Shown here: positions 11,440 to 22,875 of the stretch, piece after piece
Layout: every line of letters starts with the position of its first letter
How positions within the stretch are numbered: the stretch's first letter is position 1
Translations under genes and position numbers: made by a program
Source: Typhlomys cinereus
Taxonomy: Eukaryota; Chordata; Mammalia; Rodentia; Platacanthomyidae
Direction of reading: 5' to 3'
Assembly (NCBI GenBank): GCA_023101885.1
Contig: JALPQD010000087.1
Location: forward strand, 4,201,951-4,265,950
Length of the DNA stretch: 64,000 nt
Notes under the pieces: generated by a model
Database searches by the model: none
Seen by the model: only the letters and a program-made list of their open reading frames with translations
Told to the model about the DNA's origin: nothing

Positions 11440-11905
11440 AGACTAGACGCATCCTCCCATCCGGGCTCAGGCATTTGCGGAAGATGGGCGGTAAGATTGT
11501 AAAGCAAGGTGGGAGGAGCAACGATTTGCAAGATTCTCAACAATAGTTGGGGCCAAAGCAATCATAATGGGACTTTGCATGCCCTGCGCAATGTCCAGCG
11601 CACTGTTGCCCTCATAAAGTCTAGCATCTGTTAAGGGCACCGAGACCCCTGGAGGCAAGGGATTGACAGCCATAGTAGTGATCTTATGCTTAAGGGGAAC
11701 AAGAGAAAGGGCTTATGGAAATGCCACTGGGTCCTTATATGTCATCGGAGAGGAGGACCCAGTGGAGAGTTAGGCGTACACAATAAAGGACTCTCTGGGA
11801 ATTGGGGGGGAGGCACTGGGGGAAGGGGAGGGGGAGGAGGGGGGAGGGAGGGAACTGGTAAAAAATTTTAAAATGTATAATTAAATTTTTAATAAAAAAA
11901 AACAG
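11440..11905 (+). mobile_element. 5'-truncated L1, 3'UTR fragment
   Basis: Same 3'UTR as 10318-10850, starting slightly further upstream ('gggctcaggcatttgcggaag'). It has the conserved 'actttgcatgccctgcgcaatg' stretch, a G-rich tract (11796-11850) and 'aatttttaataaaaaaaaa' tail. Confidence 0.88.
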
Positions 11906-12058
11906 GTTCTCTGTCACTGTAAACTACAGAATTCCAGGGATTTTATCTCTACATGTATGTATTTGAAAGGCAAACATTTTTTTCCCTAATAGCATTACTG
12001 AAAACAAGGAGCTGTGAGTGCTGTTGCTGATAGAGGACAGAAAGATAGGCTGCCTGGA

Positions 12059-12061
<3 letters not shown>

Positions 12062-12117
<56 letters not shown>

Positions 12118-12118
12118 G
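12062..12118. repeat. (TG)n microsatellite
   Basis: Nearly pure TG dinucleotide of about 55 bp, ending in tatgtg variants. Confidence 0.95.
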
Positions 12119-12286
12119 TTTGAGAGAGAGAACTCCCGACCTGCACTTGTCTTAAATGGTGAGATCCACCATGAGTCACTGTTTAAGGACTGACTAGATT
12201 CTGTTACTACTATGAATACAAGTTGAGTTGAGTTAAATTTCTATAACTTGTAACTAAAATGACACTGCTACTTAGAAAATGAAGGA

Positions 12287-12940
12287 ATGGTGCTGGATAG
12301 CTTACATAGTACCAAGAAATACTATAGAAGTTACTGGAGGAGAGAAATAATCACAAGCTCTATCAATGGCACAAGATCTGTAAGTTGCAATATAAATCAC
12401 CATGACAACAGGTGACCACCAGTGTAATAGTGATGTGAGTATCAAGAAAACAACCAACAGCTTTCTCATTGGATTCAAGACCTGCCTGTCAGAAGGGTAC
12501 ACATCCCTGTTACTGTAACTAGAACAAGAACTTATTTTAAAAAAAGAAGGAAAAAGATCAATAGAGAGACAAATGATAAACCTATATAGGTAAGGAGACA
12601 GTACATCAAAGTGCTCTGTTGGTAGTTATTATTATACCCATAGAATGGGCACTCACAGTGGAAACCTTTGGATCTAAAGCTGAATTAGTGAATGGAAATG
12701 CACATATCAGCGGGGTGGACTGAAAAGAAGTAACTTGATATACCATGGAGGTCTGAGCACTCAGAGAACTAGACAGGTCAGAGTGAACCCTGGGTTCCAT
12801 AAAAGCACACAGGTGGGAAGATGGGAGGGAATAGGAGAGAATGGTTAAGGGAAGGGAGGGGATGAAAGGAATGGGGAGGGAGAGAAGCTGGAATGAATAC
12901 TCAATATGCTTGTAAAAGAAAAATAAAAATTAAAAATAAA
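12287..12940 (+). mobile_element. 5'-truncated L1 3' end, older subfamily
   Basis: It carries 'gtgaaccctgggttccat', a purine-rich tract and the terminus 'actcaatatgcttgtaaaa', shared with the fragment at 26219-26640 but not with the 10-kb and 11-kb copies. A 13-bp perfect direct repeat, agaaaatgaagga, lies at 12274-12286 and 12941-12953 and is the likely target-site duplication. Confidence 0.8.
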
Positions 12941-12953
12941 AGAAAATGAAGGA

Positions 12954-13244
12954 TGGAAAAAAATTAGACAAAGGTAACACAGCATCGTATTAGGGTGATA
13001 TACTTCATGAGTATTGACACACTGATGAACACAATGGGAAAGAAACAGGTAGAATGCCATGAAACACCCACTTTACACTGAATATCTGAAATAATCTGAA
13101 TATCCTAATACCTGAAAAAATAAGCCAACAAAATCCACTATACCAAAAAAACAACAGAAAGAGTATAAACTTTCTCAATGCCAAAGAGATGTTAACAGAA
13201 TTCAGCACCACTCCAGGTTTAAAAAAATGCTCAAAAAATGAAAT
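12954..13244. other. Single-copy AT-rich sequence
   Basis: No repeat or gene recognised. The minus-strand frames here are phenylalanine/serine-rich, expected for AT-rich sequence. Confidence 0.4.
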
Positions 13245-13530
13245 TAGGCTGGGAGATGATGGCCCAATGAACAAGACACCTGCTGTCATGGGGGGGGGTC
13301 AGATCCTGGGGTCTTCATGAGGCCTGGGTGAGCTCTGGTCAACTGAGATACCTGCTTCAGTGATGGAAGTAGAAAGGACAACCAAAGACAACACCTGACT
13401 TCAACTTCAGGTCTCTACATACATGTGCACATGTGTGCGTGACAGGCCCCTGCACAGACATGCAAGCATACACACGTGCACGGGTGTACACACCTGCATG
13501 CACCCACACACACACACCACACGCACCAAT
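13245..13530 (+). mobile_element. B4-like composite SINE, degraded
   Basis: Head 'gctgggagatgatggcccaa', a middle section, then 'cacctgacttcaacttcagg' and an imperfect CA/TG tail. It resembles the better-preserved composites at 17598 and 36157. Confidence 0.55.
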
Positions 13531-13577
13531 GAAATAATGAGAAGCTCCCCTAGTCTGATGAAGGTCACTGATCCCCA

Positions 13578-13578
13578 A

Positions 13579-13613
<35 letters not shown>

Positions 13614-13617
13614 ATAG
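13578..13617. repeat. (AAAT)n microsatellite
   Basis: About ten uninterrupted aaat units. Confidence 0.95.
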
Positions 13618-13712
13618 GACATAAATGGCAGCTTGGTTCTCATGGGGATAAACGTCCTTCTCTCCACACTTTCTCAGCAGAAAGAGAAGCTCTGAGAAAA
13701 AATGAAAATTGG

Positions 13713-13859
13713 AAAAGGAAAGTAAACCTGGGTCGATGAGATGATTTAATGGGTCTGAGCTTGACACTAGGAGATGACATGGTGGAAGGAGAGAACTGAC
13801 TTCTGGAAGTTGTTCTCTGACCTCCACATACATACCACATAATGCGTATGCTTGCTTGT

Positions 13860-13933
<74 letters not shown>
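13713..13933 (+). mobile_element. B3-like SINE with long (CT)n tail
   Basis: 'gatgacatggtggaaggaga', 'gaactgacttctggaagttg' and 'ttctctgacctccacata' match B3. The tail is about 70 bp of CT (13860-13930), near-pure. Confidence 0.75.
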
Positions 13934-13934
<1 letters not shown>

Positions 13935-15427
13935 TCCTCATGATTCATGTTGCTTCCAATTCAGGAGCTTGGTTGGGGTGGCCATCCTCTGAGTAACTAA
14001 TGTGTCCAATACAAAAGCCCCAGTCTAGAGAAGGCGTGCATTAGTTGTAGAAAGTTGGGGGGGACATCTACAGCCACCCCACCCTGAGCACATGGAAGCC
14101 AAGCAGAATCAGAACCAGCTTGGGTCTGGACGGCTGAAAGACAGGATCACGAGTGTCCACGGCTCAGAGAAGAGTCACTACGCTGCGTAACTTCATGCAT
14201 CTCAGAATACTCACTGATTCCCAGCCAAGCACGCCCCAGTGTTTCCTATTTACTTCCTAAGAAAAGCAAGAGGCCTCAATTGGCCTCAGGGGTCAGCATA
14301 TGACCTTCAACCGGAGCTTCCATCTCCTCCTAACTTTGTGAAAGGGAAGTTTTCAGATACTGTGAGGTTAACATCTAAGATCCTTAGGGAGGGACTCTGC
14401 TTCAGGACTGAGGGCAGGATGGGAAGCTTCTGGAAGCCACAGAGCACTGTGTTGTGATATCATCATCTGTCCTTGTATCCCTTTTAACACTTCAGCCAGT
14501 GAGCAACATTCCTGGCCCCTCGCATCTGCCTGGATGGAGATTTTAACAGAGAAACCTTCACCAACAGTCTGGGTACAAAGTATCATCCCCACGTAGGGTC
14601 GAATTCCTCCCTGGCTTGCTATTTCCCCCATTAGCTTATTATTTCTCCAGGAAGCACCTTCCACAACCAGCTCCTGTCAATCAAGCATTCTGCTTTAGCA
14701 GGCCTCAGAGTTACCATAGTTACCAATTAACTCCAGAGTCCTGGACGCATTGCGCTCCACAACAGAGAGACTGTTTGCACGATATAAAATGCTTTTGTTC
14801 TAAATGAATCCACAGAATCATCTATATGCGTTAAGTCTTGTTGCAAAGTCACATTAACTCACCTCTCCTGAAGTCCTTCAAGGAAAGTTTTGAATCTAAG
14901 CCGATGAGTTAATAGAGTCCTCACATTTACCTTCGACCTGTTTAACCTAAAACACAGCAATATTGTTTGTATCACCTCTGTTGTTTTGGCTTCTGGAATA
15001 TGTCACTTTATCCAATATGCACTTTCCAGATCCAAACTCACATTGCTGGGTGATTAAATACCTGAACATTGCCATTAAATATATTTAAATGGAAATCATA
15101 TTTTCAAAATCATCATCTGAGATGATCAAACTTATGTGGGAATCATCATCTGAGATGATCAAACCTGTGGGAGCCATTACAATAGAATTTTCTTCTGGAA
15201 AATGAATAGCAGCATCTAATTATACAATATTTGTGAGGATATTAAGGAATCATAAAACTTTTTCTCTAATCTCCCCATACAATTAAGTTTTCAACCAATT
15301 TATCTGAAGTAGAGGAGTAATAGATGGTTTGAATATTACATTTTATGTCAGCAGCCATTTTACACGCTCATGTTTTCCATGTTTTCACTATAAAATAATT
15401 GCAAAAAAATGTATGTGAACACTTTAA
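13934..15427. other. Single-copy sequence, possible conserved non-coding DNA
   Basis: No repeat recognised until 15090. 14650-15080 is repeat-free and AT-rich with several homeodomain cores (for example 'accaattaactcc'). A 33-bp tandem duplication containing a palindrome-like core lies at 15104-15170. Confidence 0.4.
15104..15170. repeat. 33-bp tandem duplication with near-palindromic core
   Basis: 'atcatctgagatgatcaaac' occurs twice 33 bp apart. The core ATCATCTGAGATGAT is a perfect inverted repeat around one mismatched centre. Confidence 0.8.
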
Positions 15428-15680
15428 GACTTATTGCTGGTAAGATAGTTCAGTGGGCCAAGGTCTGTTCCCAAACCCGGTGACCTAAGTTCTATCAGAG
15501 GAAGCCCAGCGGGAGGAAGAACTGACTTCTGAAAGTTGTCCTCTGACTTACATGTTTATACTGTGGCATGTTCTCTCTATATCTCTTTCTTTCTGTCTCT
15601 GTCTCTTTCTCTCTGTCTCTCTGCTTCTCTTTCTCTCTCCCCTGTCTCTGTCTCTGTCTTTCTCTCTTTCTCTCTCAAGT
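15428..15680 (+). mobile_element. B3-like SINE with CT-rich tail
   Basis: 'gctggtaagatagttcagtg', 'ggtgacctaagttctatcag', 'agaactgacttctgaaagtt', 'gtcctctgacttacatg', then an interrupted CT tract (15575-15676). Confidence 0.7.
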
Positions 15681-17225
15681 AAAACATTAGTCAGATTATC
15701 AACATGCAAGCTAGTGAGAAAATAATTAATAATTATATATATGCAATTAATAATTGCACAATGATCTTTCCCTACATCTTGGTCAAATTCAGCTGATAAA
15801 CAATCCAAATAATTGTATTTTTTTATTTTATTGACTCATACCCCTATAGATGATATCATGGGACACAAGTTGTTTCATATTTTTTCATATCATTCTTTGT
15901 GTATTTATGACATCTCATTGTCTTCGTTTTCTTTTCCATTCTGCTTTCTTAACTGATGAGTTTTACTCTGACAATTTCATAAGCATAACATGAAGCTTTA
16001 CGTTTACTATCCCTCCCCTGTATTTTCATATTTTTCTATGAATCAGGAAGAAAGAACTAATGTTTCTAACCCCCAGTGTACCTCTCACAAGACAGATACC
16101 ATAAGCCAACTCTGGGTATTGTAAATGTCACATGTAGACATGACTATGTGTAGTCACTTGTAGACTGGGACAAAGAGCAAAAAACATCATCAGCACCTAC
16201 AGCCATTACTTACTGAAGACTCAGCCAAGGTCACAGAGGTTAGCATCCCATCCACTCCATCAGTATGTTGAACTCCATCTACCCACTGAAGCCAGGAGAA
16301 GAAATCATTTCTTCTATTTAATCCCTTCTGTTATGGAGAGAGAGGGCACACACAATTATACATACTTATTACATATGTTCTAAAGACATTTTTATAAGTT
16401 CTCTTCATTTCTTACTCCTCTCTCTCTTTCTCTCTCTCTCCAAGTTTGTCCTTCATCAATTCTTTCTCCTTTCATCTCTCCATCCCCTTCTTACCTTGAG
16501 CGCCTCTGCTCATATCAATTCTCTGCTTCTTTTTACCAAGGCACCTGTTAAACAAATACTAACGTGTCTGTACAGTGCGTGTTTTCGCTGGTGAATGTAG
16601 AGTAAATATGATTGTTCCGTGCTCTCCTCGTCCTCTTAGGAACACAGGCGCATCCCTGCATGTTCCCACAGAGTCCGTCTGTGACCTGCCTCACCGCCCT
16701 GCAGTGCTTTATGCACGATGAGCCCACAGTCTGCAGCTCGAAGCATCCAGCCTCCAGGGCTCTCAGGAGCTAGGTGGTTCAGAAGCTTCTGAAGATGACT
16801 TTAAAACAGACAAAAGCATAAACGACAGCAAATGCTCCACAAAGGAGCAGAAATTACACAATGTTCAGGTTTAAAGAAAAGAGAGACGCCTGTCAATGGA
16901 TGACCCGTCATTCCTTTGCCAAGTAAAGAAACCAATCAGCAGGACAAGGACGAGACATGTGCCAGCGAAGCCTTCGGCAGAGGACGCCAGGCCCCGCGCT
17001 GTCCAGCTGTGTTCTGTCCTAGTCCATTGTCCACAATCAGCCAAGTATCAAGGCCCGCGCTGCCTACTGACTTCACGCCCACCAGCCAGCACTTCAGATC
17101 CAGCTCCTTGTCCTCCATGTGCCCAGAGATCCCCTGCTTCCCTTCCGGGTCAGCTCAGCTGTCCCCTCTCTAAGGACAGCTTCTGAGGTCACTCCGTCTA
17201 CCCCAGACATAGTCACAAAATCTGG
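15681..17225. other. Single-copy sequence, no gene recognised
   Basis: About 1.5 kb with a CT stretch at 16420-16442. 16896-17190 is GC-richer and carries three overlapping open frames on both strands, the usual result of low stop density; none shows a domain. Confidence 0.4.
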
Positions 17226-17349
17226 GTCACGTATCCTTTCCATTCTCAACTGAATGCACTGACCGTTCGCATGCACGCAATATTTTAGAACTTGCTATTC
17301 ATTGACTGGTCACACACACATAATATTCCAGAACTTTCTATGCCCCTAC

Positions 17350-17400
<51 letters not shown>

Positions 17401-17515
17401 CATCCCAGAACTGGCTATTTGCTCTCACCGTTCACATGCACACAATAGTCCAGAACATTCCATGTCCTGACCATTCGCATGCACACAGTACTTCAGAATC
17501 TGCTATACTATAGAA
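17226..17515. repeat. Degenerate tandem repeat with embedded (CA)n
   Basis: The unit 'accgttcacatgcacacaat...ccagaac...gctat' recurs with about 55-65 bp spacing (from about 17260, 17310, 17345, 17430, 17470). One unit's 'cacac' has expanded into a (CA)n of about 54 bp (17347-17400). Confidence 0.75.
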
Positions 17516-17597
17516 GACAGATGCTTGTGAATGTGGGCGGTACATTGGCGTGACATGGCTAGAAGACAATTTAACAAAATCTCAAGGAAACTCATTC

Positions 17598-17932
17598 TTG
17601 GGCTGGGGAGATGACTCAGCAGTTAAAGCCCCTACCACACAGGTACAGGACCACAGTTCAAGTCCCCAGGTCTCCATAAAATGTCAGGTGGATATGGTGA
17701 CCTGACTGTCTAGAAGACAGAGTGGAATTCTCAAAGAAAGAGAGCTAGCCAGACTAACCCTGTCAATGAACTCTGGGCTGAATTAGAGACCCCCACCTCA
17801 AAAGAATAAGGTGGGAGAGCAATTGAGGATTATTCCTGATCTCAACCTCGGGCTGCCATATGCACACATGCACACGTGCATGCATACTTGCACACACGTG
17901 CATATAAACAGGCATGTTTATACCCTGCACAT
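17598..17932 (+). mobile_element. B4-like composite SINE
   Basis: Head 'gggctggggagatgactcag', 'ccacagttcaagtccccagg', then a middle section and 'gagacccccacctcaaaaga', ending in a CA-rich tail. Head and 3' part match the copy at 36157. Confidence 0.65.
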
Positions 17933-17939
17933 TCTTATA

Positions 17940-18595
17940 CATGGACATGGAAAGAAAAATTCATTCTCCCTCTTTTGCTTTAATTCTTGCTTTGTAGCTA
18001 AAAAACATGGTCATTGAAGGGACAAATATGTATGTAAAGGAGCATTATGTCCTACTAATAATATTAAAATTAGAAATAAGCCAATAATTGGTGCTATGAG
18101 AAACTTAAATTATGATAAAGTGTGGAAAGAGAGTCAGAAAATGCTTAATTGCATGGAGGAAATATTCGCATAATATTAAGTTAACAAGACAGACCATAAA
18201 ACTTAATGACCAACCTTCTTGTACACTATAAAGATATGCATATTAAAAAAGACAGGTAAATTACATTGAAATGCTATAGTGGTTTTCTCTAAATAATAGG
18301 GTGATATGTAAATTATACTTTTTTCTCTTGTTGCATTATTCAATGAGTAGGTGTTAGGTTAATAAAAGATGCTATAGGGTTTTTTAAATGTACTTACCAA
18401 ATTAATATATTGCTTGGCTGAAATAATCTATCCATTCATTTGTCCATTCAGGCATCTTTGAGAACATTCACAAAGATGGCTTTGTGTAAACAAGGCTTTC
18501 TCTGCCCCTTGTCCTTCCCTGGATCACTGAAATGCATGGGACCAGAGTCCTCAGTCTTGACCTATAAGCCACAGACGGGTCATCGACACAGGTAA
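17940..18595. other. Single-copy AT-rich sequence
   Basis: No repeat or gene recognised. Confidence 0.4.
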
Positions 18596-19210
18596 TGTTG
18601 CAAAAATTGGCCACCCTGGGGCCGGTGAGAGCTCATCAAACAAGGTCTCTATTCACAAACCTAGCAACATGAATTCAGAAAGCCCTACATATTCTCAATC
18701 TTTCTCTCTCTCTCCCCCTCTCTCTCTCAATAAATCAATAAAATATTTAAAAAGCTGGTCACCTAACAATAGAGTACCAGAGCTACAAACAAAAGGAAAC
18801 CCATTTTGTAAGCTGGGCTCAACCCCCCCACTGAGACTAAGATGGAAAATTTTTAACCCACTCGTTTACAAGGGAATTTACAAGGTGATGTCAGTCTAAA
18901 GCCACTTGCTTATAAGGGAATTTACAAGGCGATGTCAGTCTAAAGATCATGTTGCAATGACTGTCTCCAGCACTGCTCTCAACAAGCATTAAGTGTCCCA
19001 TGGCATCGACTAACTGCCTCGCTTGCTATCTGTAACATTCTGCTTGGTTTCAATCTGAGGGTATTGTGATTTTTCTGTATAAAAACTCATTTGAGAAGCT
19101 GCCCACTGATGGTGCTCTTTCAGCATATGCCCACTGGCCAGTGAATAAATCAGCTTTCATTTGGCAAAACTCGCACCCAGTGCTTCAGTCCTAGTCATCA
19201 GCCTGCAACA
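18596..19210 (+). mobile_element. Solo LTR of an ERV1-type endogenous retrovirus, with nested SINE
   Basis: The termini TGTTGC (18596) and GCAACA (ending 19210) form a 6-bp inverted repeat, as expected for an LTR. A TATA box (ctgtataaaaactc, about 19076) and a downstream AATAAA (gtgaataaatcagc, about 19144) give U3-R-U5 order on the plus strand. U3 contains a 44-bp direct repeat (agggaattta at 18871 and 18915) of the kind seen as enhancer duplications. No gag, pol or env sequence adjoins it. No short flanking duplication is visible, so the boundaries or history are not fully settled. Confidence 0.65.
18617..18757 (+). mobile_element. Short B3-like SINE nested in the LTR
   Basis: 'ggggccggtgagagctcatc', a shortened body, a CT tract and an 'aataaatcaataaaatattt' end. 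Diverged flanking copies 'aaaaattggccaccct' (left) and 'aaaaagctggtcaccta' (right) look like an old target-site duplication, so the SINE is younger than the LTR. Confidence 0.65.
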
Positions 19211-19595
19211 AGAGCCATGAGGGCTCTCCTGAGAGAGTGTGATGTGTAGGCTGTGGAAACTCGCACCACTGTGGAAGTGGTTTTGTCACCGTTAATGACC
19301 TTGGAGCACATTCGGGTTATCCTGACATCTTATCTGCAAAGGAGGGGAGAAGATCCCTCCACTAATATTAGCTTTTGCCCATCTCCCCCTTGCTCACTGT
19401 CCAAGTTGACATGCTGAAGTACAGGCTGACATACATAAAAATATGTCCAGTCCCGCTCCGCTGGTCGGGACGCACGCGCGGTCCAGCCAGGCCTCACCCA
19501 AGACCTAGGTAAGCTCTGTCCCTGCCCACCCCCAGAACCCCAGGCCAAATAATTCAGTTTAGTGAAATTGAAAGATCTTAAGAGTTAAAACGACA
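19211..19595 (+). promoter_or_regulatory. Putative L1 5' leader/promoter region
   Basis: It precedes ORF1 directly. 'ggtcgggacgcacgcgcggt' (about 19462-19481) is the most CpG-dense spot of the element, as usual for L1 5'UTRs, and 'aagacctaggtaagctctg' resembles a splice donor context. The length (about 385 bp) is short for a complete rodent L1 5'UTR, so it may be truncated or its first part may be unrelated sequence. Confidence 0.5.
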
Positions 19596-20658
19596 ATGCC
19601 AAAGTCAAAGTGCAAATCCATGAGAAGCAACACTCAAGTAAACAAATTTCCCACTGAAGAAATTAATCCCATAATGTTAGACTCCAACCAGAACAAACCC
19701 GCGGAAAAAGGCCAAGAAAGCCTGACCTAGGATAACGTCTTTCAAAATATGATCATTACCATGTTCAATACTATAAAAGAGGAAATCCGGGAGGAATTAC
19801 ATACTCGAATCAATGGCTTTGAAGAGGAACACAACAGACATTTGGAGGAGTTGAGAAAAACAGTGCAAGAAACAAAAACTGGCATAGAGCAGTTAAAACA
19901 GACTCAAGCAGAGTTTAAAACTGAGCTACAAGACAAGTTATCTTCAACCCAGAACGCCACAGAGAGTCTTATCAACAGAACTAACGAAGCAGAAAACAGA
20001 ATTTCAGACCTTGAAGATAAAGTGGGAGTACTAACCAGCTCAATGGAAGAAGGTGGTTAAAGCCAAAAAGATACTTGAGAGAAATATCCAAGAGATATGG
20101 GACACCCTGAAGAAGCCTAACATGCGTATTCATGGAATACCAGAGCAAGAATCTCAAAATACCACCCCTGAGGAAATTTTTCAATCATCAAGGAAAACTT
20201 TCCTCATCTAAAAAAAGAGAGGCCCATCCATATACAAGAGGCATTCCGCACCCCAAACAGATACGACCAAAACAGAAGCACGCCACGGCAAATAATAGTT
20301 AAAACACTCCACATTCAAGATAAAGAACTGGTGCTGAGAGCTTCAAGGGAGAAAAAAACAAGTCACTTTTAAAGGTAAACCTATTAAAATAACAAATGAC
20401 TTCTCAGTCGAAACAGTAAAAGCAAGAAGAGCTTGGAGAGGCATACTTCAAGTATTGAATGAGCAAAAATGTCAACCCAGGCTGATTTACCCTGCAAAAC
20501 TATCAGTCATGATCGAGGAAGAAAGAAAAATTTTCCAGCACAAAGACAACTTGAAGGGATACATGTCCACCAAACCAGGCCTTCAAAAAATGCTAGAAAT
20601 GATACTCAAGCATGAAGAAAAAAACAGGCATATCCAGGAGAACAGAAGGCAAGTATAA
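19596..20658 (+). pseudogene. L1 ORF1 (ORF1p RNA-binding protein), broken
   Basis: ORF1p normally forms a coiled-coil trimer that binds L1 RNA and acts as a nucleic-acid chaperone. The frame starts at an ATG (19596), hits an in-frame TAG at 19728-19730, and continues in the same frame through a long charged segment (19749-20060) rich in E, K, L and Q, which is the coiled coil (for example LEELRKTVQETK). A TAA at 20058-20060 then marks a frameshift. The middle (RRM-like) part is spread over two other frames across indels at about 20180-20370. The C-terminal domain (20455-20658, with RLIYPAKLS and FQHKDNLKGYM) is in a third frame and ends just before ORF2. The total span is about 350 codons, normal for the family. 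It cannot encode a full protein. Confidence 0.9.
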
Positions 20659-21805
20659 CACCATTAAAAGCGAAGCAATATACTTATAAAAACTACTAAA
20701 CATAATAAATGTCTGGAATTAAAAATAGTTTCTCCATTATAACACTAAATGTTAATGGAATTAATTCACCGATCAAGAAACACAGATTACAAACTTGGAT
20801 TAAAACTCACAATCCATCAATCTGCTGCCTGCAGGAAACCCGTCTCACCACAAAAGATAGGCACGCTCTAAAAATAAAAGGCTGGTCAACGATTCTACAA
20901 GCTAATGGAAGCAGAAAACAGGCAGGGATAGCCATTATGCTATCAGACAAAGTGGACTTCAAACCAAAGAAAATTATAAGAGACACGGATGGATACTACA
21001 TTTTAGTCACAGGTACAATTCACCAGGAAAACTTCACAATACTGAACAAATATGCACCCAATACGGGCCCCTCCACATTCATTAAGAAAACCTTACAGCG
21101 TCTAAAGCAAGAAATCAACCCCCAAACGATAATTCTTGGGGACTTCACTGCCCTCTCAACATGGGATAGATCAACAGGTCAAAAGCTTAACAGAGACACT
21201 TTGGAACTTAATCAAACCCTGAAAGAAATGGACCTTACAGATCTCTATCGAACTTTTCACCCACGCACCAAAGAATACACATTTTTCTCAGCAGCACACG
21301 GAACTTTCTCCAAAATAGATCACATATTGGGCCACAAAACGAATCTACACATATACAAGAAAGTTGAAATTCTAGCCTGTGCCCTATCAGACCACCACGG
21401 CCTAAAGCTGGACATCCACAACACATCAAACAAGAGAAAATACACTAACTCCTGGAAACTTAACACTATGATGCTGAATGAGAACTGGATTCAGGAAGAA
21501 ATTAAAAAGGAAATTCAAGATTTCCTGAAAGTGAATGATAACGAAAATACAACTTACCAAAATCTCTGGGACACAATGAAAGCTGTTCTAAGAGGTAAGT
21601 TCATAGCTCTTAATGCTTACATCAAAAAAAATGGAAACATCAGAAATAAACAACTTAACAATGCAGCTTAAAGCTTTAGAGAAACTAGAGCAATCTGATC
21701 CCAAAAGTAGTAGAAGAGAGGAGATTAGCAAAATAAGGGGAGAAATATCTGAAATCGAGATTAAGAAAACGATAGAAAAAATCAATCAGTCAAAAAGCTG
21801 GTTCT

Positions 21806-22019
21806 GGGCTGGAGAGGTGGCTCAGGGGTTAAGCCTCCGCCTTGCAGGCAGAAGATCCTGAGTTCGGATCCCAGATCCCACGTATAGACGCCAGGCGGAA
21901 GCAGGGGGCGGCCTGCGCTTCTGATCCTGGTAGGGCGGAGCCTGTGAATCCCGGGGCAGAAGGAGGTGGAGGCGTCCATGGTGGTTCGCGAATTCGTCCG
22001 TGGTTCTACACATACACAG

Positions 22020-22066
<47 letters not shown>

Positions 22067-22128
22067 CGGGCGCGCGCACACACACACACATATGCACAGT
22101 TGAATAAATAATAATAAAAAAAATTTTT
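21806..22128 (+). mobile_element. Young B2-superfamily SINE inside L1 ORF2
   Basis: Full-length copy: head 'gggctggagaggtggctcag', GC-rich body, (CA)n (22021-22060) and A-rich tail. A perfect 14-bp target-site duplication, aaaaagctggttct, flanks it at 21792-21805 and 22129-22142. Removing one duplicate restores L1 homology across the junction (SWFF...KINKID). Confidence 0.97.
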
Positions 22129-22572
22129 AAAAAGCTGGTTCTTTGAAAAAATCAATAAGATTGATACACCCCTAGCTAAATTAACCAAAAGCAGGAGAGA
22201 GAAAACCCAAATTAACAAAATCAGAAATGAACATGGAGTTATCACTACTGATACCCAAGAAATCCAGAGAATTATAACATCATATTTCAAAAACTTATAC
22301 TCTGTGAAGTTTGACAACACAAAAGAGATGGATGAATTTCTAAGTAAACACAACTTACCTAAATTGAATCAGGAAGTTGTGAATTATTTAAATAGTCCTA
22401 TAACATATAAGGAAATTGAGGAAGTAATCTTGAATCTTCCCACCAAAAAATGTCCTGGACCAGATGGATTCAGCACAGAGTTCTACCAGACATTTAAGGA
22501 GTTAATAATACCAATACTCCTTAAACTGGTCCTATCAAATAGCAAAGGAAGGAACACTACCAAATTCCTTCT

Positions 22573-22875
22573 TTTTTTTTATTATTATTATTTATTCAAC
22601 TGTGTGTATGTGCGCGCACGCGTGTGTGTGTGTATCTGTGTGTGCGTGTGTCTGTGTATGTGTAGAACCACGGACGAATTCGCGAACCACCATGGACGCC
22701 TCCACCTCCTTCTGCCCCGGGATTCACAGGCTCCGCCCTACCAGGACCAGAAGCGCAGGCCCCCCCCCCCCCCCCCCGCTTCCGCCTGGCGTCTATACAT
22801 GGGATCTGGGATCCGAACTCAGGACCTTCCGCCTGCAAGGCAGAGGCTTAACCCCTGAGCCACCTCTCCAGCCCC
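22573..22875 (-). mobile_element. Young B2-superfamily SINE inside L1 ORF2, antisense
   Basis: Reverse copy with its A-rich tail at 22573-22600 (tttttttattattatta), TG tail and head ending 'gagccacctctccagcccc'. A 12-13 bp perfect duplication (ccaaattccttct) lies at 22560-22572 and 22875-22887. The internal G-run of the SINE is expanded to 18 (read as C, 22760-22777). Confidence 0.97.

Noticed and set aside
13357..13948. 194- and 102-codon minus-strand frames
   Set aside because: They run through the (CT)n and (AAAT)n microsatellites and read as Arg-Glu and Tyr-Leu-Phe-Ile repeats; this is low-complexity, not coding.
16896..17186. Three overlapping frames in GC-richer sequence
   Set aside because: Stops are sparse in all frames; no domain, signal or splice pattern supports any of them.
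17226..17515. Spaced repeats reminiscent of a CRISPR array
   Set aside because: Units are degenerate, spacing varies, and the genome is mammalian; it is an ordinary minisatellite.
22304..22858. 184-codon frame as a separate gene
   Set aside because: It is the L1 ORF2 frame running into the antisense SINE; the second half is SINE sequence.
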